A stretch of DNA of 64,000 bases from Thereva unica (taxonomy: Eukaryota > Arthropoda > Insecta > Diptera > Therevidae), in assembly GCA_949987705.1 (NCBI GenBank), contig OX465283.1:162269850-162333849 (forward strand), read 5' to 3'. The notes under the pieces were generated by a model. The model saw nothing but the letters and a program-made list of their open reading frames with translations. It had not been told where the DNA came from and ran no database searches. The position numbers and the translations under genes were made by a program. Each line of letters starts with the position of its first letter. Positions within the stretch are counted from its first letter, which is position 1. Positions 55,452-64,000 of this stretch are shown here, one piece after another.

Positions 55452-57678
55452 TCTATAATAATAAAAGAAAGTGTCTGGCTGTGTGTGTGTCTGTTTGTGC
55501 GTACCGTCACGCGTTGGGGCCAAACTAGACGAGATAGAATTCTGATTTTTTTGTAGATGGATGGATACTCCGACAGGTGGAAGTAAGTTTCCGTTTATCG
55601 AAATTTTATTAAGTTAAAGTTTTTAATAAAAAAAATTCAAGATGGCGGAGCCAAGATGGCGGCCGATTTTTGCATTTGTGTTTCCCGATTCCAAGCATGG
55701 GTATCAAATGAAAGAGTATTACGAGTAAAGTACATCTAAGTGGCGTTATTCCAAATTCAAAATGGCGGCCAAAACAAGATGGCGGAAAACTGAATAAAAG
55801 TAGAAAATAGAACTTAAAATTTTGCCCATAAGCATAGTTTGCGTGACAATACAATCGGACCGTTATGTAAGGAAAATCAACATGGCGGTTCCAATATGGC
55901 GGTCGAATATTTCTGTTGTGTTCCCCGACTCCCGGCATTGGTATCAAATGAAAAGGTATGACAAATAGAATACAAGCTGGGAGGCGTCACTTCTAAATCA
56001 AAATGGCGTCCATCAAATAATGGCGGATTACCTTTACAAGCTATTCGGTATCAAATAAAAGGGTATGAGAAGTAAAATACTATTATCTGTGTAGCGTCCT
56101 TCCAAATTCAAAGTGGTGGCCAACACCAAATGGGCCATTACATTTTTTCATTCACAGCATGTGTCAAGTAGAATTGTAGAAGCTGTTTTTTTTTATGTCT
56201 GAAAACCAAGACTAGGAATCACCCTTTGTACTACCACTCTGTCATGTCGTTCAGGTCATAGTTCAGTCTACTAGACACAAGCTTGGTTTGAAAGATAGAA
56301 AAGAAAATGATAGGATTAGGGGGAGTGTGGGAGTGTTGGAGCAGGTGGCGATGAACCTTATGTTTGAATTCTTGGGTGTTGTACGAGTTCGGGAAAACTG
56401 ATTGTGGGAGATTATTCCACAGTCGAGTTGCTCTATTCATAAACGAACTTCTAGAACATGTTATGCGCGAAAGGGGGGGCTGTAGGGTATGGGGGTGAGC
56501 CAAGCGGGCTAGTCTTGTGTTGCGGGAAAAATATTGCCGTGCAGGCAGAAAGTACAGAATTTCAGTGGAACAGTCGCTGTGGTAATAGCGATAAAGCATG
56601 GAGAGCGCTGCTATATTCCTACGGTGCCTCAGAGAGTCGATGGAGATGCAAAGGCTGTCATCGGATGGATGATTCGGATGGCACGGCTTTGCACTTTGTC
56701 CAGCCACACTTAGGCGGTTTTAGAGGTGCCAGCCCAGACAAATGGGTTATACTCGAGGCGAGGCCGAATGTAGCATTTGTAGATTGTAGCTCTAGCTGCT
56801 GCTGGGAGAAGAAATTTGCATCTCTTAAGAAATCCTAAGCATTGGGATGCTTGTTTAGCGATTTGGAATATGTCGGTGCAGGTTTTATAAGTAATGAGAC
56901 AGTATTGCGTTTTGGAGGGGTTGAGCTCAACACGATTTTTGCGGCCCCAAACAAGAATGTGTTCGATGTACCTGTTGATAGAGTTGGACATGAGTTCACG
57001 ATGGTGAAGACAAGGTCTGGCACATACTTGTCTAATATTGAAAGCGTAAGAATAACTGAGGCTGGGGTTGGAAGGGATTGAGAGCAGATCATTTATGAAC
57101 ATTTGGAAAAGTGCGGGTGAAAAAATTGATCCTTGAGGAACTCCGGCGGAGATGGTGTGGGGATAATTCCAAATTCAATATGGCGGCCAACAAAAAAGGG
57201 GGGGAGCTATGTTTTTCTTTACTAGCCGCTCGGTATGGTTATTAAATAAAAGGGTATGACAAGTTGAATACTGTTAGCTGTGTGGCGTCATTCAAAATGG
57301 CGGCAAACCAGCTTGGCTGCCAACACAAAACGGGGATTAATTTTTTCTTCATGACGCCCTCGGTATGTGTATCAAGTGAAAGTGTATCACCGGTGTAGTA
57401 CAGTAAGCTGTGTGACGTCAGTTTAAATCTGATATGGCGGTCACAACAAAATGGCGGAAGATATATAATAAACTAAAAATTAGAAAGCATTGTTTAAAAA
57501 CAAAAATAAAAAATACGGTTTTTATTTTAAATCGAACTAAAATGTAAAAAATAATTTTGTATGTAAAGGTTTTATGCTACAGCCAGTATATGGGGACAAC
57601 ATTTCGAAATGTAAAAATGTAAAAAGTGTGGGGCGCTAACGAAAAGTACGATAGATTAAGAGTCCTGGTTTTTGCTAG
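55452..57678 (+). mobile_element. Helitron-like element with ATGGCGG repeats, split by a LINE
   Basis: The left end reads TCTATAATAATAAAAGAAAG, with the TC start and AT-rich tip typical of Helitron-like elements. The proposed right end is CTAG at 57675-57678, followed by T. The interior has repeats of about 110-240 bp, each with GGTATCAAATGAAAG-type, GGCGTCATTCCAAATTCAAA-type and ATGGCGG motifs, at about 55698, 55940, 56047, 57232 and 57360. No helicase is encoded. A LINE occupies about 56189-57167. The 3' hairpin is not clear, so the class assignment is an inference. Confidence 0.5.
56189..57167 (-). pseudogene. 5'-truncated Jockey/CR1-like LINE (copy A, best of its family)
   Basis: The minus strand has an open block from 57167 to 56710 (ISAGVPQGSIFSPALFQMFI, NDLLS, then ELNPSKTQYCLITYKTC, QCLGFLKRCKFLLPAAARAT, RPRLEYNPFVWAGTSKTA), a TAA, a frameshift, and a second block from about 56690 to 56231 (DDSLCISIDSLRHRRNIAAL, RYYHSDCSTEI, RATRLWNNLPQSVFPNSYN, EFKHKVHRHLLQH). 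The RT catalytic motif is damaged: SYSYAF replaces the SYADD region. The 3' tail carries GTAGTACAAAGGGTGATTCC and ends in an A-run (T-run at about 56189-56198 on the plus strand). It is inserted in the ATGGCGG repeats, which resume at about 57168. Confidence 0.85.
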
Positions 57679-57903
57679 TACCTAATAAAATCTTGTTTAT
57701 TAACCTCAGAGTTCAAATTTAGTTCAAATAATAAATCTCATTACTTTCAAAGCCGCTGAAAGTTTCTTTGGTCTCCTGTGGCTTTTCCAAACAAATTCCC
57801 ATAGAATCAAACTGTTTCCGAGCATAAAACTAAAAACAAAACATAAACTTATGTAAAAACATGTCGAGAAACTTATGAGACTAGAAGATAAAAACTCCAA
57901 AAA
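57679..57903. other. No recognised gene
   Basis: Nothing recognised. Confidence 0.4.
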
Positions 57904-58420
57904 CTAAAATAAATCCTTTTTTTTTAAATTGTCGCCAGGACCTTTGAGCAGAACACAATACGAGACCAGTGAACTTTCTGGCGAAAGCATATAAGTGACA
58001 AAGGTTAAACTACAACACAATTGTCGTCCTGATCCTAGATATCTCGAGTCTCTATACAGGCCCATAAACAGGAATCGCTCCTTTTCCACACGTTGTTGTT
58101 TCAGAACAGGATGTGGTTTGCCCGTTTGGTAATATTCAAATTCCTCCGTTTTTGGCAGTGGTGTTAGTGTATAGTATCTCCGTGCAATGGAAGAGAGTAT
58201 AGTTAATTTAAAGGTTTTCGGCTGGTGTAGGGGTTGGTTGTTGGCGGCTCCTTCCTCTCGACTAACCACTGGCATAATGGAGAAAGAACATTGCGGACAA
58301 CATATTGTGCAAACTTTAGGGATGTTTAGCAACTGCATGAATTTATGCTTTCTGTTTGGACATGTGTTCTTGCAGGCCCCTGTGGTTCGTATGGTTGGTC
58401 TTCTTTTTTGCTCTCTCTCC
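57904..58420 (-). other. Unidentified open frame, weak exon candidate
   Basis: A 144-residue minus-strand frame (57904-58338) extends open further upstream to about 58420. It includes a cysteine-rich stretch (ACKNTCPNRKHK, then VCTICCPQCSF) and a charged, less repetitive middle (LTPLPKTEEFEYYQTGKPHP). Composition is more protein-like than most frames in the window and it shows no similarity to the mobile elements. No family is recognised and the cysteine spacing does not match a known zinc finger convincingly. It may be chance. Confidence 0.2.
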
Positions 58421-59734
58421 CACTCTCTCCATAAATTTAAAGAATTATTTAAGGATTTTAAGATTTATGCAAAATAAATTCTTTATGCTCTTCTATAAAT
58501 AGAAGAAATACTTGGAAGTATTTTGTTTTACGAGCAATTTGCTTGACCCAGTTGATCCTGGGCATGCACAGCCCGGCAATCTCGAAAGTTTGAAAAGGTC
58601 TGAACTTTTATGACTAACTACATATGTATGACGAACGAACTACCCCCTCCTCCCCCACACCCAGAATGCAAACGGGACATGCAACCCAATAAAATAACAA
58701 TATTGTTGCGCGATTATTAAAAGCATTATATTTGCTTTAGGGTCATTGTGTGTGTCATGTACGACGAGATTATCTTGTCTAACAAATTAAACAAGAAAAA
58801 TCTAGCAGCACGAAAATGCAGTATCGTTTTACGGCAGTCGCGCAATTATGCTCAATTCTGTTCTGTGTACAATTGCCCCGGTATAGAACTGCAGTAAAAT
58901 AATTAAGCACCACGAAATAACTCACATTTGCTTTAACGATTTAATGAATGCGCGCGTGTGGGTCTTATTATATCTAATACAGCAGAGTTTTAATTGAATG
59001 GTTCTTCGGGTCTTGTTTATTAATGTTTAATTGCGTTTTTATGGGGTTGGTCGGTGTTACATAGAGGAGGGAGTCCCAAGTGGGTGATACATTCCCCTGT
59101 GCAGGAGAAAAATACTACTCTGCCCCCCACCCTTCTTAATGGCATTATCCATTTGAATATTCCCTTAATACAAGAGTAGATCATCATTAGGAGAGACCCT
59201 TCTCTGGGGAGGCTGGTTGGATGGGGGGCTAAGATACTTAGAAGTTTTATCATGGGGATCCAGGAAAGTGTGAATCCAGTTCGTGATGAAAATTACCAAA
59301 TAACTTTCAACCCTTTTTTGAAGTAAATTTCTAGTATATAGGGTGGCCTTAAAGATTTTCTGTATTAAAATTTAAAAGTATGCAAAAGGTGACTAGAGTA
59401 TCAGGAAATAACGCGGCGATTGTTGGCTTCTAAGTGGTCCAACGTCTGTGGTTTTTCGGCATAGACTAGCGCTTTCACATATATTCACTTGTAGCAATCA
59501 CAGTTCACAGGTCCATTAGATTTATTATGCCCTCATCGATTGCCCGACTAATTTATTGAAGTAGTGCAGATGGAGCCCTTACAAGGTTCGACCCACTGAA
59601 TCATGTTTGCCAGTTGTGGATTGTCTTGTAGGGCCCGCATGGTCCATCTTACGCCTTGCCGTACCAAGAGTGAAAAAATATTCCACAAAATTTGAGAGCT
59701 TTGGTGTGGATATGCCTTATATTTTTAAACTCGT
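58421..59734. other. No recognised gene
   Basis: Nothing recognised in about 1.3 kb. Confidence 0.4.
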
Positions 59735-59850
59735 GTGTCGTTTTCCTAAGCCGTCCCCCTACTTAGTACTAATCATGTCAGCTAATGAACGAGAACTAGT
59801 ATATTGAGTAAGCTAAATGACAAATTTCACGGTCACCAACATAATTTCTT
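59735..59850 (-). repeat. 5S rRNA-like dispersed repeat, copy 5
   Basis: On the minus strand the block reads CTCAATATACTAGTTCTCGT, TCATTAGCTGAC, TGATTAGTACTAAGTAGGGG and GACGGCTTAGG. The box A region has a deletion relative to the other copies. The flank with GGTGACCGTGAAATTTGTC matches the shared upstream flank. Confidence 0.7.
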
Positions 59851-60199
59851 GAAATATGAAGCAAGGCCTTTTCTTCTTCTTCTTCTTTGTTAGCTGGCTG
59901 GACGTTCCATGTTCTTACATTCCATGAAAGTGAAATCGATGGTTTTAACCCGCCAAAAACACTTTTGAACAAATTTTGGGTATCCGTAAAAAACTCAATT
60001 TCACCAAAATGTCTGGGGTCCGGCCTTGGCAACGAAATTTTTGTTGTTGCCTTGCTTCTAACTCCACCGTTGGCTGGTCCCAAGTCCAGGGTGTGAAAGG
60101 AGGAGGGTGGTCGACTTGCTGAATTGACCAGAATAAACTAGGCAAGAAACCTCATTTTTTAAAGCAGCATCGACACCAACACGACACGGTAAGCTGAAG
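59851..60199 (-). other. Unassigned; (GAA)n run at 59869-59887
   Basis: On the minus strand CAGCCAGCTAACAAAGAAGA resembles the CGCCAGCTAACGGATCAAAG plus GAA tail of the RTE-like LINE at 38.5 kb, so this may be an RTE 3' end. The preceding 66- and 95-residue frames contain no safe motif. Confidence 0.35.
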
Positions 60200-60535
60200 A
60201 TACTATTAGCCGAATTGCGGAAATACCTAGTGGCCATAACGGTCATTCAGGTAATGAGAGGGACTGGACAGGGAATATTGGGAAAAAGAACACAAAACAT
60301 ATTTTATAACTGCAAAGAAAGAGGCCACATATTGGGTATAGCATTCATTGAACGGAAGGAAATAAAGCACCTGGTCATAGAGCCTAGATCAAGGTGGACG
60401 AGAACTCTATTAGCAGAGGCCGCAACAACGGGAAGATCCTGATCGGGGCTGAGAGCTGTGGCACAAAACAAAGTCCGCTGCAGGGCAACTGTTTCCGCCC
60501 TATGTCTCATGAGGGATTAAAGGGGAATAAGTAAG
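60200..60535 (+). pseudogene. RTE-like LINE 3' terminus
   Basis: The last 110 bp (from about 60425: GATCGGGGCTGAGAGCTGTG, CAGGGCAACTGTTTCCGCCC, ATGTCTCATGAGGGATTAAA) align with 23190-23290. In one frame they encode LRAVAQNKVRCRATVSALCL, the conserved end of these reverse transcriptases. The tail is AATAAGTAAGTAAGCAAG. It directly abuts the dispersed inverted-repeat element. Confidence 0.6.
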
Positions 60536-60539
60536 TAAG

Positions 60540-60930
60540 CAAGCCAGATACCCGCCACGACAGACACCGACAGACGCCGTTTATTCACATCCAGCATATC
60601 GTGTCAGACGACAGACGTTATTTATATTTTGTTGTTGAAAATATTCCAACACTTCTCATCGTAAGGTATCCAAAAAAAATGTCTGTACGGTTCCGATGCT
60701 CTATTCATATTTCCCGGCAGACACCCACAGACATGTACAGACATTAACCGCACAGACAAAATATTCTTTCCGTGAATACTGGGTCGGGTACGGCCCGTGT
60801 CTATCCACGTCTGCGCGGTCATGTAACGATAGATTTAAATACGTTCATGAATACTGTATAGAAGAATAATATTTTGTCTCAGGCGGCGCATGTCTGGCAC
60901 GGTGGATGTCTGTAAATATGAACAGACCTT
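60540..60930 (-). repeat. Dispersed inverted-repeat element rich in CAGACA/TGTCTG, copy 2
   Basis: This is the inverted counterpart of 34988-35358. The end with GAACAGACCTTTA (to about 60930) is preserved, whereas the other end joins the LINE tail near 60540 and lacks the expected ACCTTT tip. Shared blocks include CGACAGACACCGACAGACGC, CCCGGCAGACACCCACAGAC-like and ACAGACAAAATATTCTTTCC. Confidence 0.8.
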
Positions 60931-61157
60931 TAATAGAAACGAACCTTAGGGCCAAGATATCGAAGATAAAACCAAGAAAAAGAAACAGAGACGGAATATT
61001 AAAGGGGCAGGATTGAGGAAATAGCAAATTAGAGGTGAATATGAGAACCTACTGGACGTAAGAATACATGAACTTAACAAATGGTTAAAACACACACACG
61101 AAGGTTTGAACGATGAATATAATGATATAAAAGAAACCATAAAAGGAATCTTATCGT
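60931..61157. other. No recognised gene
   Basis: Nothing recognised. Confidence 0.4.
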
Positions 61158-61340
61158 CGTTTTACCAAGCGGTCTCCCACCTAAGTACTAACCAGATCCA
61201 AAGCTGCTTGACCTACGCAATTGAATGAGAGCCTTTCTACTGAGTATACTAATGGCAGCCTTTATTGTCACCAATATAATTGTTCCGTTTTGTCTATCCT
61301 ATACAAATCCTATACAGTCCATATTTTGCTCTCTTTAGTC
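61158..61340 (-). repeat. 5S rRNA-like dispersed repeat, copy 6
   Basis: This is the best-preserved control region. On the minus strand it reads GGCTCTCATTCAATTGCG, AGGTCAAGCAGCTTTGGATC, TGGTTAGTACTTAGGTGGGA and GACCGCTTGG, which is collinear with 5S rRNA without gaps over about 70 bp. The flank GGTGACAATAAAGGCTGCC matches copies 1 and 2. Confidence 0.85.
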
Positions 61341-63389
61341 TAGAAAAATTATAAGCCTACCGTACCCCGTTTGGGTGTCATAGCCGGTTGACAGTGTCCC
61401 TGTGTACGTGTTTCAGGTTGGGAACTGGCGCGTGCTAATTTTTTTCAAGCGTACCGTGTCTTTTTCGGATGCTGTGCAGTCGTTTTGATGTCGGTCGTAC
61501 CTGTTGCAGGGTAGGAGGGTTTAAGTTTTATTTTACTCGGGCATTCAAAACATCCCAGCTTTTACCGGAACATGGGCGACCTTGCCTGCCTTCTATTACA
61601 TCTAGCGCTCCGTTAAAACTAATCCGAGATACCGATGTAACAGCATCGCTGACAACTCTTTACAAATCCAGCCAAATACTTGCTTATGCAGACATTTCGT
61701 TTCATGTAATCCAACATGATTCAAGAATTAACTAACTAACTCCACCAAACCGTCACATATCCCGCCCGTTTTCTAATTTAATAAGCACGACCTAATAACC
61801 CATCTCGGAAATTATCACTAGCACGTTATCTCTCAGTTAACAACATTGATGGCCATTTTAATAACATACCCCGGAATGCCTTAAACGACCACCCCACGTC
61901 AAGTATAAATCTCTCTAAATAAATCAGGGCTCATTTGACCATTTGAATATTAATTGGCCGAGAGCCGGTTTGCCGTGCAAGTCCAGTTCAGCTATAATTC
62001 ACACCTCATGTTAGCCCAACATACGTTCTGGGAGCATTGTCGCAAATTTTCGACTCTCTCTCATCTACGTACAATTTCATATTCATGCAAAACTACCCCT
62101 TTTCAGATAAAATTGAGGGAGTCTTTTATCCCCAGCCGAAACACCCTTTTCGAATGCAGCGCTGCCAGAGCAAAACCCGCTCCGCCCGTACCGGGGCCTC
62201 CTCATGGCGCCAGATTTATATACGTCTACGTGCTATTGCAGCAGATAAATTGTGGTACCTATCCCGGAGTATCCTGCCTCTGGTCCTTGCAAATATTAAA
62301 ATTACATCGAGATAATCTGCTGACTACACAACTCGCCCGTACGGAAACAATGTGGAGAGTTTGTAGTATGCATTTTCACAGGCTCTGCAACATTAGGCTG
62401 CATACCAATGAGTGAATTTTGCAAATTAGGTTCCACAACATTCCGCAGGATAGAAAACAGCTTTGGGCTAGCAATCGACTTTGATAAACAATTTATCGAT
62501 GACTTTGTGTAAGCCTAATGGGATACTGTAAGCGATATCCACACAAAATCAATTCGAGTCTGCCTCCAGCCGGGGGCGGGCGGGGTGATAAAAGGTGACG
62601 TACGACAAAATAGGGCCAACATGCCAAGATACCAGAGTTATGAGGTGCAGTTTTAATTGACGAATGCTAAGTGGTTAATGGAGTCTCTCAAGGAGTTCAT
62701 AAAATTTATATTAATCGTAAATTGTGTTTACGGGGCAGCAACGTCTAGTTGGTGTGTGTGTAACAAGTGTCGACTTAATGGACCATTCAGACCAAATGAC
62801 ATTTTTGTATGGATAGACACATATACGTACTGACAACTAAATATAAAAACTCCCACAATTCGAATTCTTAATTCAATTTTTCAATGGACCAATCCACATC
62901 TAATACAAGGGATTATTCGAATATTTCAATTTAAATTACTAAAAGCTCAGCACCAAGCACACGAGACGACCTTATTCAATTCCTTATTGTTTCAGTGCCA
63001 AAAATTTTAATATGCAAAATGTAATGGCTTCCGAGTTAAGTCAGTTATTCTATGAGTGTCTTAGCGCAGTCTAGTATGTGCACCTACATCAGACACTAGT
63101 CGTGTTTCTACTTGATTAAAATCGATTCGTACCCGATGAACTTTATGGTCTCACATTTGCATAAATCAAGAGGTGCATGTCATTAAGTCATTTTAGTGAT
63201 GGCTAATTTAAAATATATAAGCCTAAGTTTTTCAAGATATAGACAAAGAAACAACGCTGTTGGGTGGGATCCATATTCGGGGACGACAGAGATAGGATCC
63301 TTATCAGTATCAATCTCAGATCAAATCAACTGGTAGAGGCTATCCATCTTTGTGGAGATATTTGGAAATGTTGAATTCAGAACGATTCT
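61341..63389. other. No recognised gene
   Basis: About 2 kb with no gene I can name. The frame 61954-62415 (153 residues) and its overlapping 92-residue shadow match nothing I know. Confidence 0.4.
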
Positions 63390-63575
63390 TGAGAACCCAA
63401 TCAAAAATGAGTTCAATGTCCAAAAGTGTAAGAGTACTGTGAAAGAAGGTCGTTTATAAAGAATAGAAAAAGTTCAGGTAAAAGAATTGAGCCCTGAGGG
63501 ACACCAGCTGAGATAAAGTTAGACTTAGATTCGACGCCATCTAATAGTTCTTTAAAACTGAGTCAATACTTATAC
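63390..63575 (-). pseudogene. LINE reverse transcriptase fragment
   Basis: The minus strand near 63520-63430 encodes ISAGVPQGSILLPELFLFFI and NDLLSQYSYTF, the RT motif before the catalytic box. It aligns with the copy at 57.1 kb and the fragment at 3.99 kb. Confidence 0.7.
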
Positions 63576-63582
63576 CTTAGAG

Positions 63583-63660
63583 CAGCAGTCGGCAACCTAT
63601 GGCACCCATGCCACTAGGTGGCACGTGAGAAGATCTATGGTGACACGCAGGCAATTTGGA
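63583..63660 (+). mobile_element. hAT-type terminal sequence
   Basis: CAGCAGTCGGCAACCTATGG closely resembles the CAGNGGTCGGCAACCT tip common in hAT elements, followed by GGCACC and GGTGGCACG motifs that could form a subterminal hairpin. The other end is not in the window or is not recognisable. Confidence 0.6.
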
Positions 63661-63861
63661 AATGTGCATTTAAATAAAATTATCAAGCCGCCGGCAGGCC
63701 GTGGCCTGAAGACTTCTCGCCTTAAGGCCAAGATTAACCACATGCTCACCGACGGCAAACTGGATAGGACCTTCAGTCCAGAAAAACTGATAAAAATCTT
63801 TGTGTCTGTGCGTATTTATCAACAGTCCAAGTCTGAAGGTTTGAACTTCTATTCAATCTGA
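63625..63861 (+). other. Unidentified 78-residue frame within hAT-type sequence
   Basis: Open frame with KTSRLKAKINHMLTDGKLDR and FSPEKLIKIFVSVRIY. I recognise no transposase motif. It may be part of the hAT element's interior or chance. Confidence 0.2.
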
Positions 63862-64000
63862 AAATTTCGTTGAGGCTATGATTTTTGCACTTAAATTAAC
63901 AACCTGCTACGCTAAACTATCGTCTTCGTCTGTGCGTATGTTAGGAATCATGAGGTCGCCTGCATTCCACGGCCTGTCAGGCGGATGCCTCGAATCCTCA

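Noticed and set aside
58548..58575. Sequence resembling the start of 18S rRNA (GTTGATCCTG)
   Set aside because: The match is only about ten bases long and the sequence after it does not resemble rRNA.
61954..62415. 153-residue plus-strand open frame as a gene
   Set aside because: It overlaps another frame, has no motif, no recognisable domain and composition like surrounding non-coding DNA.

Overview
This window reads as a repeat-rich stretch of an animal nuclear genome, most likely an insect and plausibly a fly. The support is indirect: there are no bacterial-style operons, the base composition is AT-rich with long low-complexity runs, and the transposable elements are of the Jockey/CR1-like, R1/LOA-like, RTE-like, Ty3/gypsy (412/mdg1-like and CsRn1-like), Tc1/mariner-like and hAT-like types common in insects. 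A 5S rRNA-like repeat matches insect 5S rRNA well in its internal promoter region. I found no protein-coding host gene that I can name. The window is best read as intergenic or intronic DNA filled with old and young mobile elements.

Layout. From 1 to 9 kb there are LINE scraps at 2.6-3.1, 3.95-4.26 and 6.2-7.3 kb and a MITE at 8.1 kb. From 10 to 18 kb there are several satellite-like arrays built on the palindrome AAAAGCTTTT, plus a LOA-type LINE at 14.2-15.55 kb. From 17.68 to 22.24 kb a decayed Tc1/mariner-like element is split by a very young, internally deleted Ty3/gypsy LTR element; the 4-bp target duplication GTAT, the primer-binding site and the polypurine tract are all visible. From 22.9 to 30.5 kb there are RTE-like LINE remains, 5S-like repeats and three MITEs. 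From 31.1 to 33.35 kb a LINE reverse transcriptase is interrupted by two hAT-type insertions, each with a perfect 8-bp target duplication. At 37.4-38.6 kb an RTE-like LINE sits inside a hAT-type MITE with a 12-bp target duplication. From 41.5 to 45.1 kb there is the only long intact reading frame, a LINE ORF2 of 943 residues (endonuclease plus reverse transcriptase) preceded by a broken ORF1.

From 46 to 47 kb there are two adjacent 5S-like repeats and a tandem duplication. From 51.6 to 53.9 kb lies a decayed Ty3/gypsy pol gene containing a palindromic MITE, followed at 54.06-54.56 kb by a 21-bp minisatellite. From 55.45 to 57.68 kb lies a Helitron-like element rich in ATGGCGG motifs with a LINE inserted in it. 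From 59.7 to 63.9 kb there are more 5S-like repeats, LINE ends, a second copy of a dispersed inverted-repeat element and a hAT-type end.

The most interesting signals are (1) a dispersed family of six 5S rRNA-like repeats that share non-5S flanks, (2) the clean nested insertions that give a relative insertion order, (3) the young LTR element with almost all of pol missing and a small reading frame whose start codon straddles the LTR/primer-site junction, and (4) the LINE whose ORF2 is fully open while its ORF1 carries several stops.
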